Shown here: positions 48,401 to 63,400 of the stretch, one piece after another | Numbering within the stretch: position 1 is the stretch's first letter | Layout of the letters: each line of letters begins with the position of its first letter | NCBI GenBank assembly: GCA_030268105.1 | Contig: BSDZ01000015.1 | Span: 3,809,501-3,873,500 of the forward strand | Origin: Volvox africanus | Lineage: Eukaryota; Chlorophyta; Chlorophyceae; Chlamydomonadales; Volvocaceae | Direction of reading: 5' to 3' | DNA length: 64,000 bases | Notes under the pieces: generated by a model | The model's database searches: none | What the model was told of the DNA's origin: nothing | The model's input: only the letters and a program-made list of their open reading frames with translations | Position numbers and translations under genes: made by a program

Positions 48401-51400
48401 CCCGCCACTGGCATCCAGCGCAAGCCGCATCAGCACTCCTGCCGCCTGGGGAACGGCACGACAGTTAATTAATTGCTGTTACAGTTATACATATGTACAT
48501 GCTATTAGTTATTGGACTTCACGAGATCATGCTTGGGGTTTGGGGCTTGAACGAATATAAGCAACGACATTAAGGGGATACATGACCATGTACCCTGTAC
48601 AACACCTGTACAATACCTGTACAAGGGACGGAGTAACGGGTGGGTTGATTACGGGTTATACCAGGGGAGAGAGAGATGGCTGGAACTCCACCCGGAAACG
48701 GGAGCAAGCCCCTCACGGAGGGCTCACCGTGCGGATATCCAGTTGATCGCTGGCACCGGCGCCTCCGCCGCGGGATGCTGAAAGTGACCCACGGGTCGCC
48801 AGGGAGCTAGTAGAGCGCCGGCGGGCCACCGCCTCCACCACGTCCATGATGCGGTCTGGATCCGTCCTGACGAGCTCGTCCAAATCCAGGAGCAGTCTCC
48901 AGGAGGACAGGGGCGGCACCGACCTGCTTCGAAAGGGCCAGGGAGGGGCCCAACAGGCGTCATCCGTCGCGCAAGAGCCCATGCGCCCCTAGGTGTCGGG
49001 GCCAGGGGCCAACCTCTCTCAAAGCCGAAATCAACACCAGGAAAGCACCATTCCGCACCTCTTGCCGCCTTCCCGTTGGTCGCTGTACGCCACCAGCTTC
49101 GGCCAGGCGCCCTTGACGGCTCCGTCGGGTGGACTATACATGAGGCCCGACTCAGAGTCGCGCAGCAGAACCGCAAAAGGGGTTTCGGAGCCGTGAGGTG
49201 AACGGTCAGAGCTGCGGCGCCGGCTGGTGCTGCGTGTGGACATGGTCCGCAGCTCCATCATGAACTCCCTAAGGGGTGGGGGTGATGGTGAGGGAGCGCT
49301 GAACCCGGGCACCTTGTTCTGTTCCGGGCGGGGGGAGGTGCTCTGCTGAAATTCTCGCCTGAAGCTATGGGAGACGTTTGCGAGTTTTCATGATCCGCAT
49401 TAAGATTGTGCGTCATCATGGTAAGCCCGAAAGGAACCTCCAAGCCCATTGTGGGATACCCCATCACTCCGCACGCACACACCTGTCAGGAATGTCAACG
49501 ACCGGATCTACCGTACGGCCTCGTACATCATAATCGTCGTACTCCGTCCCGTCCATGCTGCTGTCCTGTCGGAGACTTCCCCGCCGCGTCCGTCGCACGT
49601 CCTCCTCGCCGTACCGCGTATCGTCGTACGACCCCGTCTCGCCTCGGTACCTGCCATTTACCCCAACGCTGGTGGTGTCGAAACGCCGTACTTGGAAGGG
49701 CGGTCTGGGTGGCCTCAGGAGGCCGTCCGGGGTTCGTGCGGGGAGGACCTGGCGGGGGAGAGCACGAGGCGGTGTTGGCGGCAGTGAGGGGGCATCAGAG
49801 AGCACCTCCGGAAGACAACCCCCATATGCGGGCTTGTGTCTGGCTTGGGTTTTAGGAGTTATGGCTATGAGGGCTATCTTACCCCCCCTTGTGCGGTCCA
49901 CACAACAGAAGAACACCCGCCTCACAACCCCAACCGCCTCAGAACCCCAACCGCCACGGCAAGTTCAGGACGTAGTACCGGTACAGGCCGGTAACGTGAC
50001 CCCGATGACCTACCTGGCATGGGTACGGTGTTCATCATGTTGGCTGCTTTGGGTCATGAGGTCGACCCCCGACCGTCAGTTCGACCCCCCTCCCCCTCCC
50101 CCTCCCCCTCCCCCTCTCCCTCTCCCTCTCCTCCTCCCGCTCACCCGGAGGGCCACTAGCAGCTCCCTCCACTCTACCGCTCCGTTGTCGTTCACATCCA
50201 GCAAGTGCATGTACACCATCAACATCCGCATCTCGGAGGGGCCGCAGCCAGGCAGCAGGGCGTCCATGAACCTGGTCGGGCGCGAGGACAGAGGGGTGCG
50301 CAGAGGGGAACGCGGTTTACCTGGGTAGCAGGGGGGGGTGTTAGGGGTTCAGCCTTTGAGAGGTTAGGGCTTTGAGAGAATGCTGAGGGGTGCGGGTGGG
50401 GGGGAGTTCTCGGGCTTGTATGGTTTGTCCCGGCTTGCACCCACCCGCCCCTACGTACCATCTTAGTTCCCGCGGCTCCAGGACGCCCGACGCATTTCCG
50501 TCCGCCCTGCAGAAGCGCTCCCAGGCAGCTCGTGGGTTGAGCGCCAGAGCGGAGCTGAGGCGGTTCAGAACCGCAACAACTCCCGGCTCCTGCAGCGATG
50601 GACCAAGATGTACCGTGAGGTTCAGGATGGAGCGATGAAACGATGGATGCATGCAGGCCGATGCACATACGTACCCCGAGCTTGCCCGCACCAACCCTTT
50701 GTCTTTTCACGGTGCGGGCTTTCCAAACCGACAGCCACACCCACATTGAATCGGTTCGCACCTGCAGTCCGCCGACGCGCTTGCCCACGCCGCCCATCTG
50801 GCGGAAGACCTCGAGGACCTCCTCCCGCGTTACCAGTCGGTCGCCGTCCAGATCCAGGAGGGCCTAATGCAGCACAGAACACGATGAGGCAGCAACCGTA
50901 TCAGCAGCAGCAAGTCGGGGCAGCAGAGCTTTGCGCAGGGCAGTCAGGGCTAGGATGTGATGTCACTGGCCTAATCCCCCCGAAACCCAATTTAGTTAAG
51001 GGGCGACTTAAGAGATGAAGCCTTTAAAACAGTATAACTGCCACCAAGCATCGAGTTGTCTACTACTCCCTCCTCCCGCCTCCTCCCTCCTCCGCCCTCC
51101 TCTTCCCGCATCTCTCTCATCTCACCATCAGGTACTTGATGCTGGGGACGCTAAGCTCCTCTCCGAGCAAAAAACTGGACAGGCGACCCAGCTCCTGGGC
51201 ATCCAGCTGCGCATTGGCATCCCGGTCGAATGTCTCCATCAAGTCCTCAAGTCGTACTCGTTCGATTCGCAGCTTGCGGTCGAGCGCGTCGAAGAAGCGG
51301 TAACCTTTTTCAATGCAATTCCACGACAAATCCAACAGAAAAGCAAAGGATTGGAAAAAAAGGAAGTTAAAGTTGAAAGTTAAAAAGCAGCGACGGCCGA

Positions 51401-54400
51401 TACGGGAACGCAAACCCACCCAGCGTGCTCTCCAGTCTCCTCACTCGGCCGTCACCGGTCCGTGCACCGATCACGACCGGCCACATGCTGCCGGAGTCCT
51501 CGGCGCCGCCACCCGCCGCCGTCGCCGCCCCTCCTGGGGCCAACTGATACACAAGGCCCGTCTGGCGGTCCACCAGATAGTTCCGCCCCTCGGCGGCGCA
51601 GTGCCACGGCTCAAGCCGCCACTCTCGGATCTCAGTGTACGGCCTTAACGGTCCGTTGCCGTAAGTCGACGAGACGGCTGCTTTGGTGGTGGCGCGCTGG
51701 CCAGTGCCGGGGATGTGCCTGTGGTCCCCATGGGAGAGGCGCTTGTCGCCCAGGAGGCCGCACGGAGAGTGACACAAGGAAGCTGGTGCACACAGAGCCA
51801 CGACCACCATCGCGCGGAAACGAGGTATTCATACGGAGGCAACTCCCCGGTGAGAAGGGGAGGGACAACGCGACATGGTAAATGGCGTGCGTCTTAGGGC
51901 ACATGCGGGTCTCCAATACGTCGTGCATCAACGAAAGTGATAACACGATGCCTGCCTCTCCCACCAGGGCCCTATGAGACTCCTTTCCCCCGACACACAG
52001 GTGTTCATGAGTGCACAGGCACACGCTCGAAGACGCACACCTTGCAACGTAACGAGCTGCCAGACGGCGCCCATCTGGCAGCTGCAGCTCCATCCCGTAC
52101 ATCGCGTGTGCAAGCTCAGCGTACGACAGTGCACCGTCGCCGTTGACGTCGATGGCGAGCAGTTGCGTCATCAGATGTCTGGAATAAGGCGACGTAAATT
52201 AGGTGAGAGTAGCGGGGCATCCACGAACATGTGTGCGTGTGCGTGTGCGTGTGCGTGCAGTATTTGGGTGAGAGGCGGCTCAGCGCCTCGCCGTCACAAA
52301 CCCCAGACCCCAGAGGGAGGTTCGCTGTCAACAGGCAGGCTATCCATATTCATACCTTCTCTGCGAGTGAGGCTCTAAGGTTGTTCGTTCTCCCGCTCTG
52401 TTCCTTACCGGATATCAGCGCTGCTTAGCTCGGGAAGGCATGCGCGCAGGAACCTGGCAAGCTCGCGAGGTTCCAGACGGCCGTTGCCGTTAGTGTCGAA
52501 CCGCGCGAAGGTCGCAGTGGCCGTCTCCTGCGGCGGTAGCAGCAGACCGTCAAGCGAAAAAGGTAATGTGGAGCGGCGGACGCCCCTCTTCAGCACCACC
52601 GGAGCAAATAGCCGCAGATGGACACAGAGACACAGGCACTCACAAATACGCAGATGCGTAGAGCGAGAGCGTCTGTGACACACACCAACCGAACCCCCAC
52701 TCTTACCCTGCTAAATCCCGCTTGGCAGACAGCAAGAAGTACCTCTCATATAAAAGCCCAGGGGTTCAGTCTCTACAGTAGTAATTGGAACCACTCACAC
52801 CACCACCACCACCGTGGTCCCTCTGCTCCTTTGCTTGGCGCTATTGCTACATCCCGCAGACCATCGCCCCGCCCTCCAGTGCGCCAATCACGCTGGCAGT
52901 GCTCTAACCACCCTTCTGGCATTTCGTACCCTCTGGCTCCGCAGGTAGGTCCCGATGCGCTCCAGGAGAGCTTCCAAGACCGAGGGCCCGTCGCCGGCGG
53001 CCCCGCCACGGCGGTCCCTCACTGCAGACCAGCATTCCCGCACGGCCGCCACCAGCTCGTCATAGCTCACCGCGGAATCGCCGTCGTAGTCCAACATTGC
53101 CTGAGGACATCCGATAAAATTGAGTTCGGGCGGGTCACTTAACATGAAGTTGATTGAATTCAGTTGGGTTGTGACGCAAGAGGGGAGAAAGGGAGGGACG
53201 GGGGGGGGATCCCTCCACGACCCCATACGCATGTGACCGCATTTCTCCTATGTCTGATCCTCCTCGGATGTACCTGTCCTTGTATACGTCTCCCTGTCTG
53301 TCTGTTTGTCCGTCCGTCAGTCTGTCTATCATCCTCACCAGGAGGTACCTCAGGTCGGCCTCATTGGCATCCGGCAGCAGATCGCGAACCAGACGGCCCA
53401 GCTCCCGACCCTCCAGAATGCCGTTGCGGTTAATGTCGTACCGGTCAAACACGTCACGCAGCCGGACCTAGGTGAAGATGGTGTTGGAGAAGGGAACGGG
53501 AAAGGGGTAGCTGTGGGTGCGGGGCAACTTAAACGCGCAAAACAGTTTCCCGGTTGTGATATTGAGCGCGCACTCCCACATGTCGCAGTATTCGCACAAT
53601 ACCGCCCATTCCTAACTCTCCAAATCCACGACCCCTAAGCTCCTGATAACCAGACCGTACTTACCAGTCGTATGTAGTATGTCCCTTTCCCCCTTATGCA
53701 CCATACCCGCAACCCGCAACCCCCAAGCCAATGCACCCCCTTTTCGCCTCTACCCTGGACACTCTCAACACCCGAGTTTCCCCTCAACGCCCTGTCGTAC
53801 ACTCACCCTGTGCTCCTTGAGCGCTGCATCCAGTGCCTCAAACAATCGATCTGCCGGGCTGGTGGGGCCACTGCCACGCGCTGCTCGCCCCGGCGGCCCA
53901 GATACCACTGTCGGCGGCCGCCCGCCGATGCTGCGGCCCGGTGATGTACGGAAGGTTGCGAGCTCTAGGCGGGGACCCAGCCGCCGGTCATCCACCAGTG
54001 AGTACACCAAGCCTGAAGGCACATGCATGTACGGAGTAGTACACAGCGGTCTTATCATATAACGTGCTTTGGCTCGCGGGTCGAAGGACAACACGGAAAA
54101 AGCAATGACAGGATGAGCCGCACCAAGCCGCGTCTGCCCGATACTGACAAACAAGTCGGTCCTGTCTGATTATACATGTCATATCCCATATGACATATCA
54201 GCTGTCCAATATACCCCAAGATGCCAGATTTCCCTCCTAACAATCATCCAAAGGAAAACGTATCGTCAGTCAACCAGCACTTCCGCCGTATTGAACGCAC
54301 CCGTGTCGGGATCGCGGTAGTAAGTGGCCCCCCCTTGACGGAACGCCTCCAGCTGTGCGAACGCTGGCGTTGCTGCCGTGACGGCACCACCGTACCCGTA

Positions 54401-57400
54401 CGATGCCCCGCCCCCGGGCGCTGCCGGGAAGCCGGGCTTGATGGAACCCCCAGGATAGCGAACATAGACCGCTCTGTAGCGTAGATTGGCAAAGATGGGA
54501 GGGAGGGGAAAAGGGAGAAACGAGCGGGTACGTGTTATTTCTATCTTCGGCCCCGAAGTTGCAGTTCATTGTCTTTACCCTATTGTAGAGACGTGTGTCA
54601 CTTTCCAGGGCACCAAATCCTCACCAATAAAATTCTACAACAGATTTAAACATTAACGTACATGTGCCCCTCCCACCCCCGCACCCACACATACGCAGGC
54701 ACATATACACACATATACGCACCTGAACGTAATGAGCAGGTCGTTGTAGGAGAAGCGGCCCGTCTTGGCCACATCGCTGCCGTGCGTGTGGGTGAGCAGG
54801 TAGTGCATCTCCCTCTGGGCCAGGGTCTGTCCGCGGAGGAGCTCCTGGGGAGAGGAGGGCGAGGAGGGCCAGGAGCGAGAAACGATGACCCGCATGGGGG
54901 TTGTGAGTATGTGTTAGATGACGGGACCTCATACTGGTGTCGCATTTCAGCAAACACTGGTTGCCTGTTCCTCATCACCAACCTTCCTTCCCATCCTCCA
55001 CCACCGTTTTGTGTCTTAGTCAATGCGATTTCAATTCGTCCATCCTCCCACCCCTCAAGCGCTAACATCCCCAGGACCAAACGCCTAGGAATTCCTATTT
55101 CCCGTTACTCAATAGTTTGCAGGATCCATAAAGGAAATCTTTGGGCTTGCGCAAGCTTACAGTGAAAAAGCCTGGTAGTTTGCGCAGCGACAGGCGGCCG
55201 GTCTGGTCGCTGTCGTGACGCAGGAACAGCTCGTAGCCGCCCTCCTGCGGGGCGTGACCGCATCAAGGGGAGGGAAGAGGGTAGAAAGAGAGAGGGATGG
55301 GCATGCGCACAACACGACTGCGCCAGCAACCCAAAGTCAATACAACCCACCGATACAGTCCATCCGACCCAACAAGAAGCATCCAAGTCCCAACTCAACC
55401 AGGTTCTCCGTCTGCCCCCAACTCAAAACCAAAACGCTTTGCCTCACCTTATCAGCCTGCAGGTACTTGGATACTCGCTCCAGCGACCGCCGTACGTCCT
55501 CCGATTGCGCCCCGGACCAATCCACTGCCCGTCTCTCCAGCGCCAAGTACTCCTTGGCCACCGACAAGAACTCCTGGGCATGAGGGACAGCTCTGCTCAG
55601 CTTTCTGTTTCTACCTTCCGAATCACCACACAGATTTCGCAGCAGGTGGTGAGCAGGAGCAACGATAAGAGGCACCACGCCCTAATTGTGTCAACCACTA
55701 AGGCAACATTAGGGCCCTCGCAATCCCCACACCAGACCTCCCCCAATCAACCCGCAGAATCCGAAACCTTCCGCAACCCCCATTCCCTTTACCTATGGTA
55801 TATCATGATAATGCTTTAGACTCATTCCGATAGATCTGCTAGTCAACTCACTAACGAGCCCTTTGCTAAGCAGCAGGGGCACCATGACGCAACAATCCCA
55901 AATTCATTACCTAACGCCATGGCCTCGTGCATTCAGCCAAATCCCTCAACACCAGAGGAAACCCCATCAAGACAACTCCCAGCCCTGCACCTGCTCCGAG
56001 ACGCTCCTACTTCCATCCAGATCCAGCATGGCTACGAAATATGCCACGTCAGCGGGGGCAGCGGCCTGGGGTCCCAGCAGGTCCTCCACCAGGCGGCCCA
56101 GCTCACGAGGCTCCAGGCGGCCGTTGCGGTCCGTGTCGTAGCGCGCGAATACATCGGAAAAGCGGACCTGAGGATGGCTCAATCAAAGGTTAGCAGGTGT
56201 ATGCGTGAAGCGGTTAAGGGATTGTACATTAACGATTGGATTGGACGGGTCGGTATGCTTGGTATCCCTTAGCCACAACGCAAGATATGCATCAAATGGA
56301 TGCTGCTCTCCACCCTCGCCCACTGAAGCTAGATTTATTCCACCCACCCTCGCCGTCTTCAGGTAGCTGTCCAGAGCCGCGAAGAGGTCGACTGAGGTGG
56401 CGCTGTCCACCTTACGGAGCAACCCGCCACTGGAGGAGAGGGTGAAAACAAGGAACCCGGCCATGGAACATGACCAATTTGCGGGGTGGGATGAGTTGGG
56501 CCGGCGTGGGGGTGTTGGTGGAGTTTGGGAGGGGATTGTGGGTGCGGTATTCTACGTACAAGAGTAAAGACGGACGGAAGGACAGACGGACAGCCCCGAA
56601 GGTAGGGGGACTACATCATAAAATGGGACAAGAAGCAAGCGGGGGCTGGAGCTACTTGCTCACCTGGAGGGGTCGTAAATGCCCACGGCACGAGGCCACT
56701 GCTGGGGACCTGAAGCGGCGCGGGAAGCCTATGACCAGGCGGGGCGACAGGTGCGGCGGAGTTGCGTGAGGATTGCGGGGTGAAGGGAAGTGAAGAGAAG
56801 CCGGTGGATGTCCTAGGGTTCCGAAAGTAAGGGGGAGGGAGGCATCATACGGCCTTCAGCCTTAGGCGGCCGGTCCCCAACCTATAAACGTCAAGGTGGT
56901 CGCAAACATGTCTGGGCGAGTAGCGAATAGACGGCGTACACTAAACTTATTTCAGTGGGTTTGCGACCCAAAAAAATGTTTCGCCACTTCACCGCAACGA
57001 ACACGTATGGTAATCCCAGCGGCTCGGTCAAATCAGACACGGATCCACGCACACACGTCTTCATACACAGCCCCGCACACTGACCTGGGGTGGTAGCTCG
57101 TACACGACGCTGTTGTAGCGGCTCAGCAGGTAGCGCTGCCCGCCCAGCCGCACCTCCTCCAGCTCCAACGCGCCCAACACGGGCTCGCGGGAAGCGGGGA
57201 CGCCGCTGCTGTAGGACCTGAAGTGCAAACGAAACAAAATATCAGTGCGAATGATTTCTCGTGAGTGTACCCGAGGTTCATGGTTTAGTGGCACTGGCGC
57301 ATGTATAAAGATCCACATGTTTCATGCATCCGCTTATGTCCCCATGTGCGGTAAAACTGAACAACCCATGGAAATCGCGGTTGGTTGTGTTCTTACTGGA

Positions 57401-60400
57401 CTGGTGAGATCCTGCTCGCGCTGGATCGGCCTGAGCGCCAGTTGCCCGCTGTGATGGTCCGGTCGGGTGTCTGTGGCAGCGGCACAGGAAAGTGGCGACA
57501 GTGCGGCATACGAGGAGTAGTGGAACTGATCGGGTTCAGGTGGTGACAGCTCCCGAATACAGCTCCCGAATGGCGGGAGGGAGACGCCATCACACATCAC
57601 ACATCGCACATTACACATCACACATCACATCACACGTAGGGATCCAGAGAGACGCACCTGCAGCTCGACCGCCCTCATGGCATACATAAACTCCTGGAAG
57701 CTGAGAGTGCCGTCTCCGTTCTGATCCTGGGGAGGCGGGAGGAGGGGGCGGACGAAAGGGATGGGATGGGATACGGCGGAGGCGGGAGGGTTGGTTTGTC
57801 GAGTTTCACGGATTACACAGACATTCATGAGGCCAAGGAACGGGCCAACGAAGAGGTAAGGGGGGATTGCGGGGAGGTGAGAGAGGATGGGCATGAAGAA
57901 AGGTTTCGAAGCACACCGAGCAGTAGCGACTTCACCCAAACCCTTCCGACACGATTCGGTATGGCTTCCATGCTGCGGAGGAGCACAATGGAGCTGTGGA
58001 GAAGTCGGAAGAAGACGGCAAAGCATACCAACACTATAAGCACCTCTAACTCTCACGTCTCCTCTGGACAGTCGTGCGGAAGACTCCGTGTTTATCAAAC
58101 ACGAACACATCCGCAGCTGCGCAGCGTCCGCTGGTTCCCCTAACCGTGTTCCTGGTTCACCCTACTCCCCAGTTCTACCCCAACGGCCCCCTCTATGCCC
58201 CATCCTCGGGTACTTGCCATGTTCCTGAACAATGCCACCACCGCCACCCGCAACTCCTCGGGTCGAAGGTTAGGCACCAACCGCCGGAGGAGGGCCGCCA
58301 CCTCCCTAGGCTCCAGTCGTCCGCTGCCGTCCCGGTCGGCCTGCACTCGGCCGAGTCCCGGAAGGGAAGAAATACTTGCGCTCGCGGAAACGGCTTTGGA
58401 GGAAGACGCCGGGAAAATGAGTAGTGTGGATTATGAGTAAGAACTGAGATAAAGAACGCCAACGGGCGGAACTCCCTACATGTCGATAGAGGATATACCT
58501 CCGTCCTTCTTGAAGGGCACTTGGGGGTTCGGCGGCTCACATTCGCTTTCACAGACGTTGTAGATCCCCCGCGCCACCCCTACCTGCTGGAACAGCGACA
58601 CGGCGGCACTGCGGTCCTGCAACAGAGCCTCGGACAGCCGACGGAGTGCCTCCGCCACTTCTGCCGGCAGCTCCAGCCCCTGGCCCTGCTCCGAGCCTGC
58701 CGCCGCTGCAGCAGCCTCCGTCGCCATGGCGTCCCGGCACACTTGAACAAACTGCTCGTAAGTCACCTGGTCCATACCGTAGATGTCCAGCACAGCCTAG
58801 GCAGTCGGGTGGGTGGGTGGTTGTGGGTGGAGCGTGAATCATCGCCATCATTTCGCAGCGGCGGGTGCATGGCACACGCCGAGGCACCACCCGCATGGTC
58901 AGTGGTAAGCTGATAACGCTCTGACTCGGCTGTATACGGGTTGCAATTCAAATACACCCCAGTATACAAGTTGTCCTAGGGTTCTAGGGAATCAAAATTT
59001 TCCCAAATTTTGCCTCAACACCTAGTCCTGCACCCCTCCATCCTAAGGAGGTCTCCAGGCGCATCAACTTAAGGCCATTCCGTCGGGCGTGTAGACGAGA
59101 GCGGCCAGACGGAGCTAGTCCGGACGCAAGTCTTGGATGGTTTGCGCCCCAAAAGCATGCATGCGTGCAGCGGCTCGTCCCTTACCCAGGTTTCTAGTCC
59201 TTTCTAGTCCTAATTAATTAAAAGTCGTCATGTACAAGAGCTTTGTCCTGATGATTAACCCCACCCCCATCCAGCCCCCAGCCAACAGCGACTCACCAAC
59301 AGGTAGCTCAGCTGCGGTGAAGTGGCCTCGGGCATGACCCTCTTGACCAGCCGGCCCATCTCCCTGCTGTCCAGAGCGCCGCTGCGGTCCGTGTCCGCCG
59401 CATCGAACAGCTGCCGCAGCCGCACGCGGTTTTCCTTCAGGAAGGCGTCCAGACGCTGCAAGCCGGGGAGAGAGGGGGAAGTCAACCGGGTGAGATGCCG
59501 GGTGAGGTGAAGCGGCCGCAGAGAGGCGCGTGAACGCCCTTACTCTCCTCTCTTTGCTCAGGTCAGGTCAGGTCGCGGATGCCCAGGTTTGTCATCTTCG
59601 GTCTCATTCATCACACCCACCACCCCGCCAGCTTCACACCCCGCCGTGCATCCATTCCCTCTCCTTGCCTTAAAGAAGCTGAACGCATCCGGCCGCACCG
59701 GTGCCACCACCTCCCGTCCGCCCGGGCCCACAGTCAGGCGACCCAGCGGCTGCGGCCAGTCCCCTTCCCACCGGGGCCGACTGTACAGCACCCGGCTGGT
59801 TGGGTCCAGAAGCACTTCGCGGTCGCCCCACCTGAAAAAGGTGGAAAGTATAGTACATGAGTGGCAGATGAGTGGTCGCCGGTGAGCAGCCAGGAATCGG
59901 TATAGTAAGCAACCCTTCCATACATGTACGTTTACATCCCGACAACAGCAACAGGAACATGATTTTCACACAAATACGGGATATATTAACAGCTGACTGA
60001 GTGGAACGAAAAGCCTGAAAATGTTCGAAAATGTGTGTGTTGCAACTTGACAAGGAAAACGGCTCCTTTAAACCAGGCAGTTTAAGATCCTGTACCTGTA
60101 CTCTTCCAGGCGCCACGTCGTCGGTGCACCGTACATGCCTGCAGAGGCAGAGGCGAGGTTTCGCCGTCTACCCCCTGGTCCCAACGCGGCCGCCCACCCT
60201 GTGGAATGGACTCCGCGAGCGCTCCGCAGGTCAGCGGCGTGGAGCGCACGGAGCAGCTCCGAAAACGTGACCTGCACGTCTCCACTCGCAACACACCACA
60301 GTGCGGATTCACAGCAGTCTTGATACACTGTGAAGGCTGATGGCCAACAAGGCGGGTCAATAAAAATAAACATGGTTACGGATGTGACCTTGAACCCTCT

Positions 60401-63400
60401 AGTGGCAGCCTCCATCGATAAGGTGTCCACCTGCCTCCTTGCCCGGTCACTACCAGTCAATATCAGTAATGTGCGCGATATGCCGGAAGCCAGGACTTGC
60501 ACATACTTAAGTCCTGTGAGATATCACAGTCATTATCGCCTTAGCAAGAAAACGCGCATACACGTACACGCACCTGACCCACGCCGTCCACGTCGTATAG
60601 GTGCACCTGCGCCAGCAGATGCCGCTGCTCCTCCGTGCTCACGCGGAGGGAGGCCCCTCCCCCCATCCCCCCACTCCCTCGGGAGATGGCGGCCACAAGC
60701 CGGCGGAAGAACACTGCCACTTTGTCGTAATCCAGATAGCCGCTGCGCTCAGGGTCCAGAGATTCGAAGGTGGCGCGGGCTAGGTCCTGGGGAGGGAAAC
60801 ACACGGGGGAGCGGTGTGTGTGTGCGTGTGTGTGTGTGTCCAGAGAGGGTCGGAATATCATCTTCCCGTTTCCTGTTCTTTTACTTTGAGCCTCTATCCC
60901 CTATCCTTCCTTTTCTCCACACACACAATGCACACACAACGGACACCTGGTGCTCGCACGGGTCTGTTGTTGAATTCGCTGCTCCCGAGGAAGGGGCCGC
61001 ACCATGTTTTCTCTGAGGTATTGAGAGAAGCGTTCGAGCACCGCCGCCACCTCCGGGGTGGGCGCCCCAGAGAATCCGCTCGCACTGCCAACACCAGCCG
61101 CTCCCTGCTGCTGCCGGAGTAGCTCCACCACCTTCTTGGCAGCCCCAAGCAGCTCCTGCTGTGTGTACACGTGGTCATTGTTCTCGTCCAAAACCACCTG
61201 CGTACATGGAAAGCGTTGGTTAATCTGTTAGTCCGTTGCTTTGTACCTGACATTCCATGCCGAGGACTACCGGCCGTCCCCCTCTCACGCCTCTTTACCT
61301 CCTGCGCCTCGTCGTCCCCTTCCCCCAAAATTACCCCTCTTCACTAAGCCCTTGCCCGTATAAGCTTTGGCTAGATCCCTTTTGAAATTTCATCACGTCA
61401 ATACCAGTTTTGTGCACTTCCCCTCTTAATACACCTCTCGCCTCCTGCATCTACTAAGTTCCCATCCTCCGCCCCTACCTGCCCGCGATCCCATGTGCCC
61501 ATCACTAATCATGTTTCCTCATCAGTCACATACACCGCTCTTCCCTTTGATGCCATATTCCAATCCCGCTGCCCTCTCACCGCCAGAAAGCGAATCTGCG
61601 CTTCTGTGACCTCGGGCATCACCCGCCGCACCAGATCCCCCAGCTCGGCCCTATCCAGATAGCCCTTACGGCCCCGGTCGTGGCTGGAGAAGAGCGTTGA
61701 AAACTTGACTTGCTCAGACTGCGCGGCATAGTGGTGAAGCGCGCTTAAGGTGTATGTTGAAGGTGTAACGAGGAGGGGAGTGCGGAGGAAAGTCGAACTC
61801 TTCGGGAGAAGGAAATAAAAGGCGCGCCAGCCTCCCACGAAGCCGTGAAACCCTCCATCCGCATGTAAGGCGTTCTCCTGCACCCAATACTCTACCCATT
61901 TCTCCCCCCCCCACGCACACACACGCATACCTTTCGTGACGTAAACCATGTTCACTGATTGAATATCTTTGATCCAATATCACCCAATGCCCCAATCACT
62001 TCCGTGCTTTGACGGTCCGCCTCACCTTGAGGTGCGCGTCCAGGTTTCTGAAAAAGGTCATTGTGGCGGAGCTGTCCAGCGGCTGAAACGTCTCGCCAAT
62101 CTTCTCGTTGCGCAGCGAGATCGGGGGAGGTACGAGGGACGATGTGCAGAGAGGTGGGGAAGAAGAAGAGCGGGGGGAGGCGTGGCGGGAGACAGGACGG
62201 GGACATCATCTCGGAAACCTCGTAAAATCACGGAAACCTCTCTCCGCCAAGAGAACACGCACCTTACGTCCCACCAGCTGCGGCCACTCCTGCGCCGATG
62301 CCACGTCGCCGTACACCAGCCCCGTCGTGGGATCTAGAAGGTACGTGGTCCCCCTGAAGCAGTTTTACGACATTGTAGTGAACGATGTACGTAATGAAGG
62401 CGGATATGCTTCCGTCTGTGTGTTTGGGAAGGTGCCGACACAGACGGGCAAGCGCCTTTCTGGGCACCCTTTTCCGGTGCTTCCTTCCTTTGGTTTGGCT
62501 CTTGAAACCCCCTCAACCCCAAACGCTAACGCACCTGTATCTCCACTCCTGGAGTTCCCACTCCCGAGTGTAGGCGACCGGGTTGACCCGACCCACCATC
62601 GCCGCATTGGCACGTGAATGCAACTGACGGTTGTTCGCCGAGTTGGACTCCAGCAGCTGGCGCACACCGCTCCCATTGCCACCGGGCGAGGCGAAGGAGC
62701 GGCTGTAGCTGGCGCCGTTGGGGCCACGGGCCTACGTGCAGTACGGAACGTACAGCGTCCATCAGACAAGGCCAACAAAATGAATGTCCAAATGATAGAA
62801 GAAATGTATTCCAAAGATCACAGGTTTAGGCCAGGAACCTCGTGTCATCGAAGTCTCAACTGATTGCCAACTAATTACCTGCAGCGCGTGCAGCCCCGTC
62901 ATGAGCTCTCCGAAACGCAATGTGCCATCGCCGTCCAGGTCAAGAGCCGCCAGGTATGACAGCACGTATTGCAGCTGGCGGCTGCCCAGCTCCGGCATTA
63001 GGGCGCGCAGGAAGCGGCCGGCCTCTGACAGATCTAGAGCGCCATCGCTGGAGGGGGCACATGTCAAGCGGGCGGGATAGGGGTTAGAGAGCGGAGAAGA
63101 GGAGGCCAGGAGTCTGGTGCGGCACGGGGCTTCAACTTGTCAGAGCACAGAAGGGACATAGACAGTACGAAGTGATGTCGTTGACACGGCGCATTCTCTC
63201 TCGTGAGGTTTGGTGACTTTCGTGTGGGGCAACCCTCAAGGTTCCCTCACGCACTGGTTTCAAAGCAGACGGGTTTGCTAAGCGCGATTGTTTGCGCAGC
63301 TTCTCTGAGATCAGGTTAAAGACGGCAGATGATGCCTCAGGCAGGGGACTCTGCCGCTTACTTGTTGCGGTCGCAGGAGTTGAAGGTCCTGCGCGCCTGC

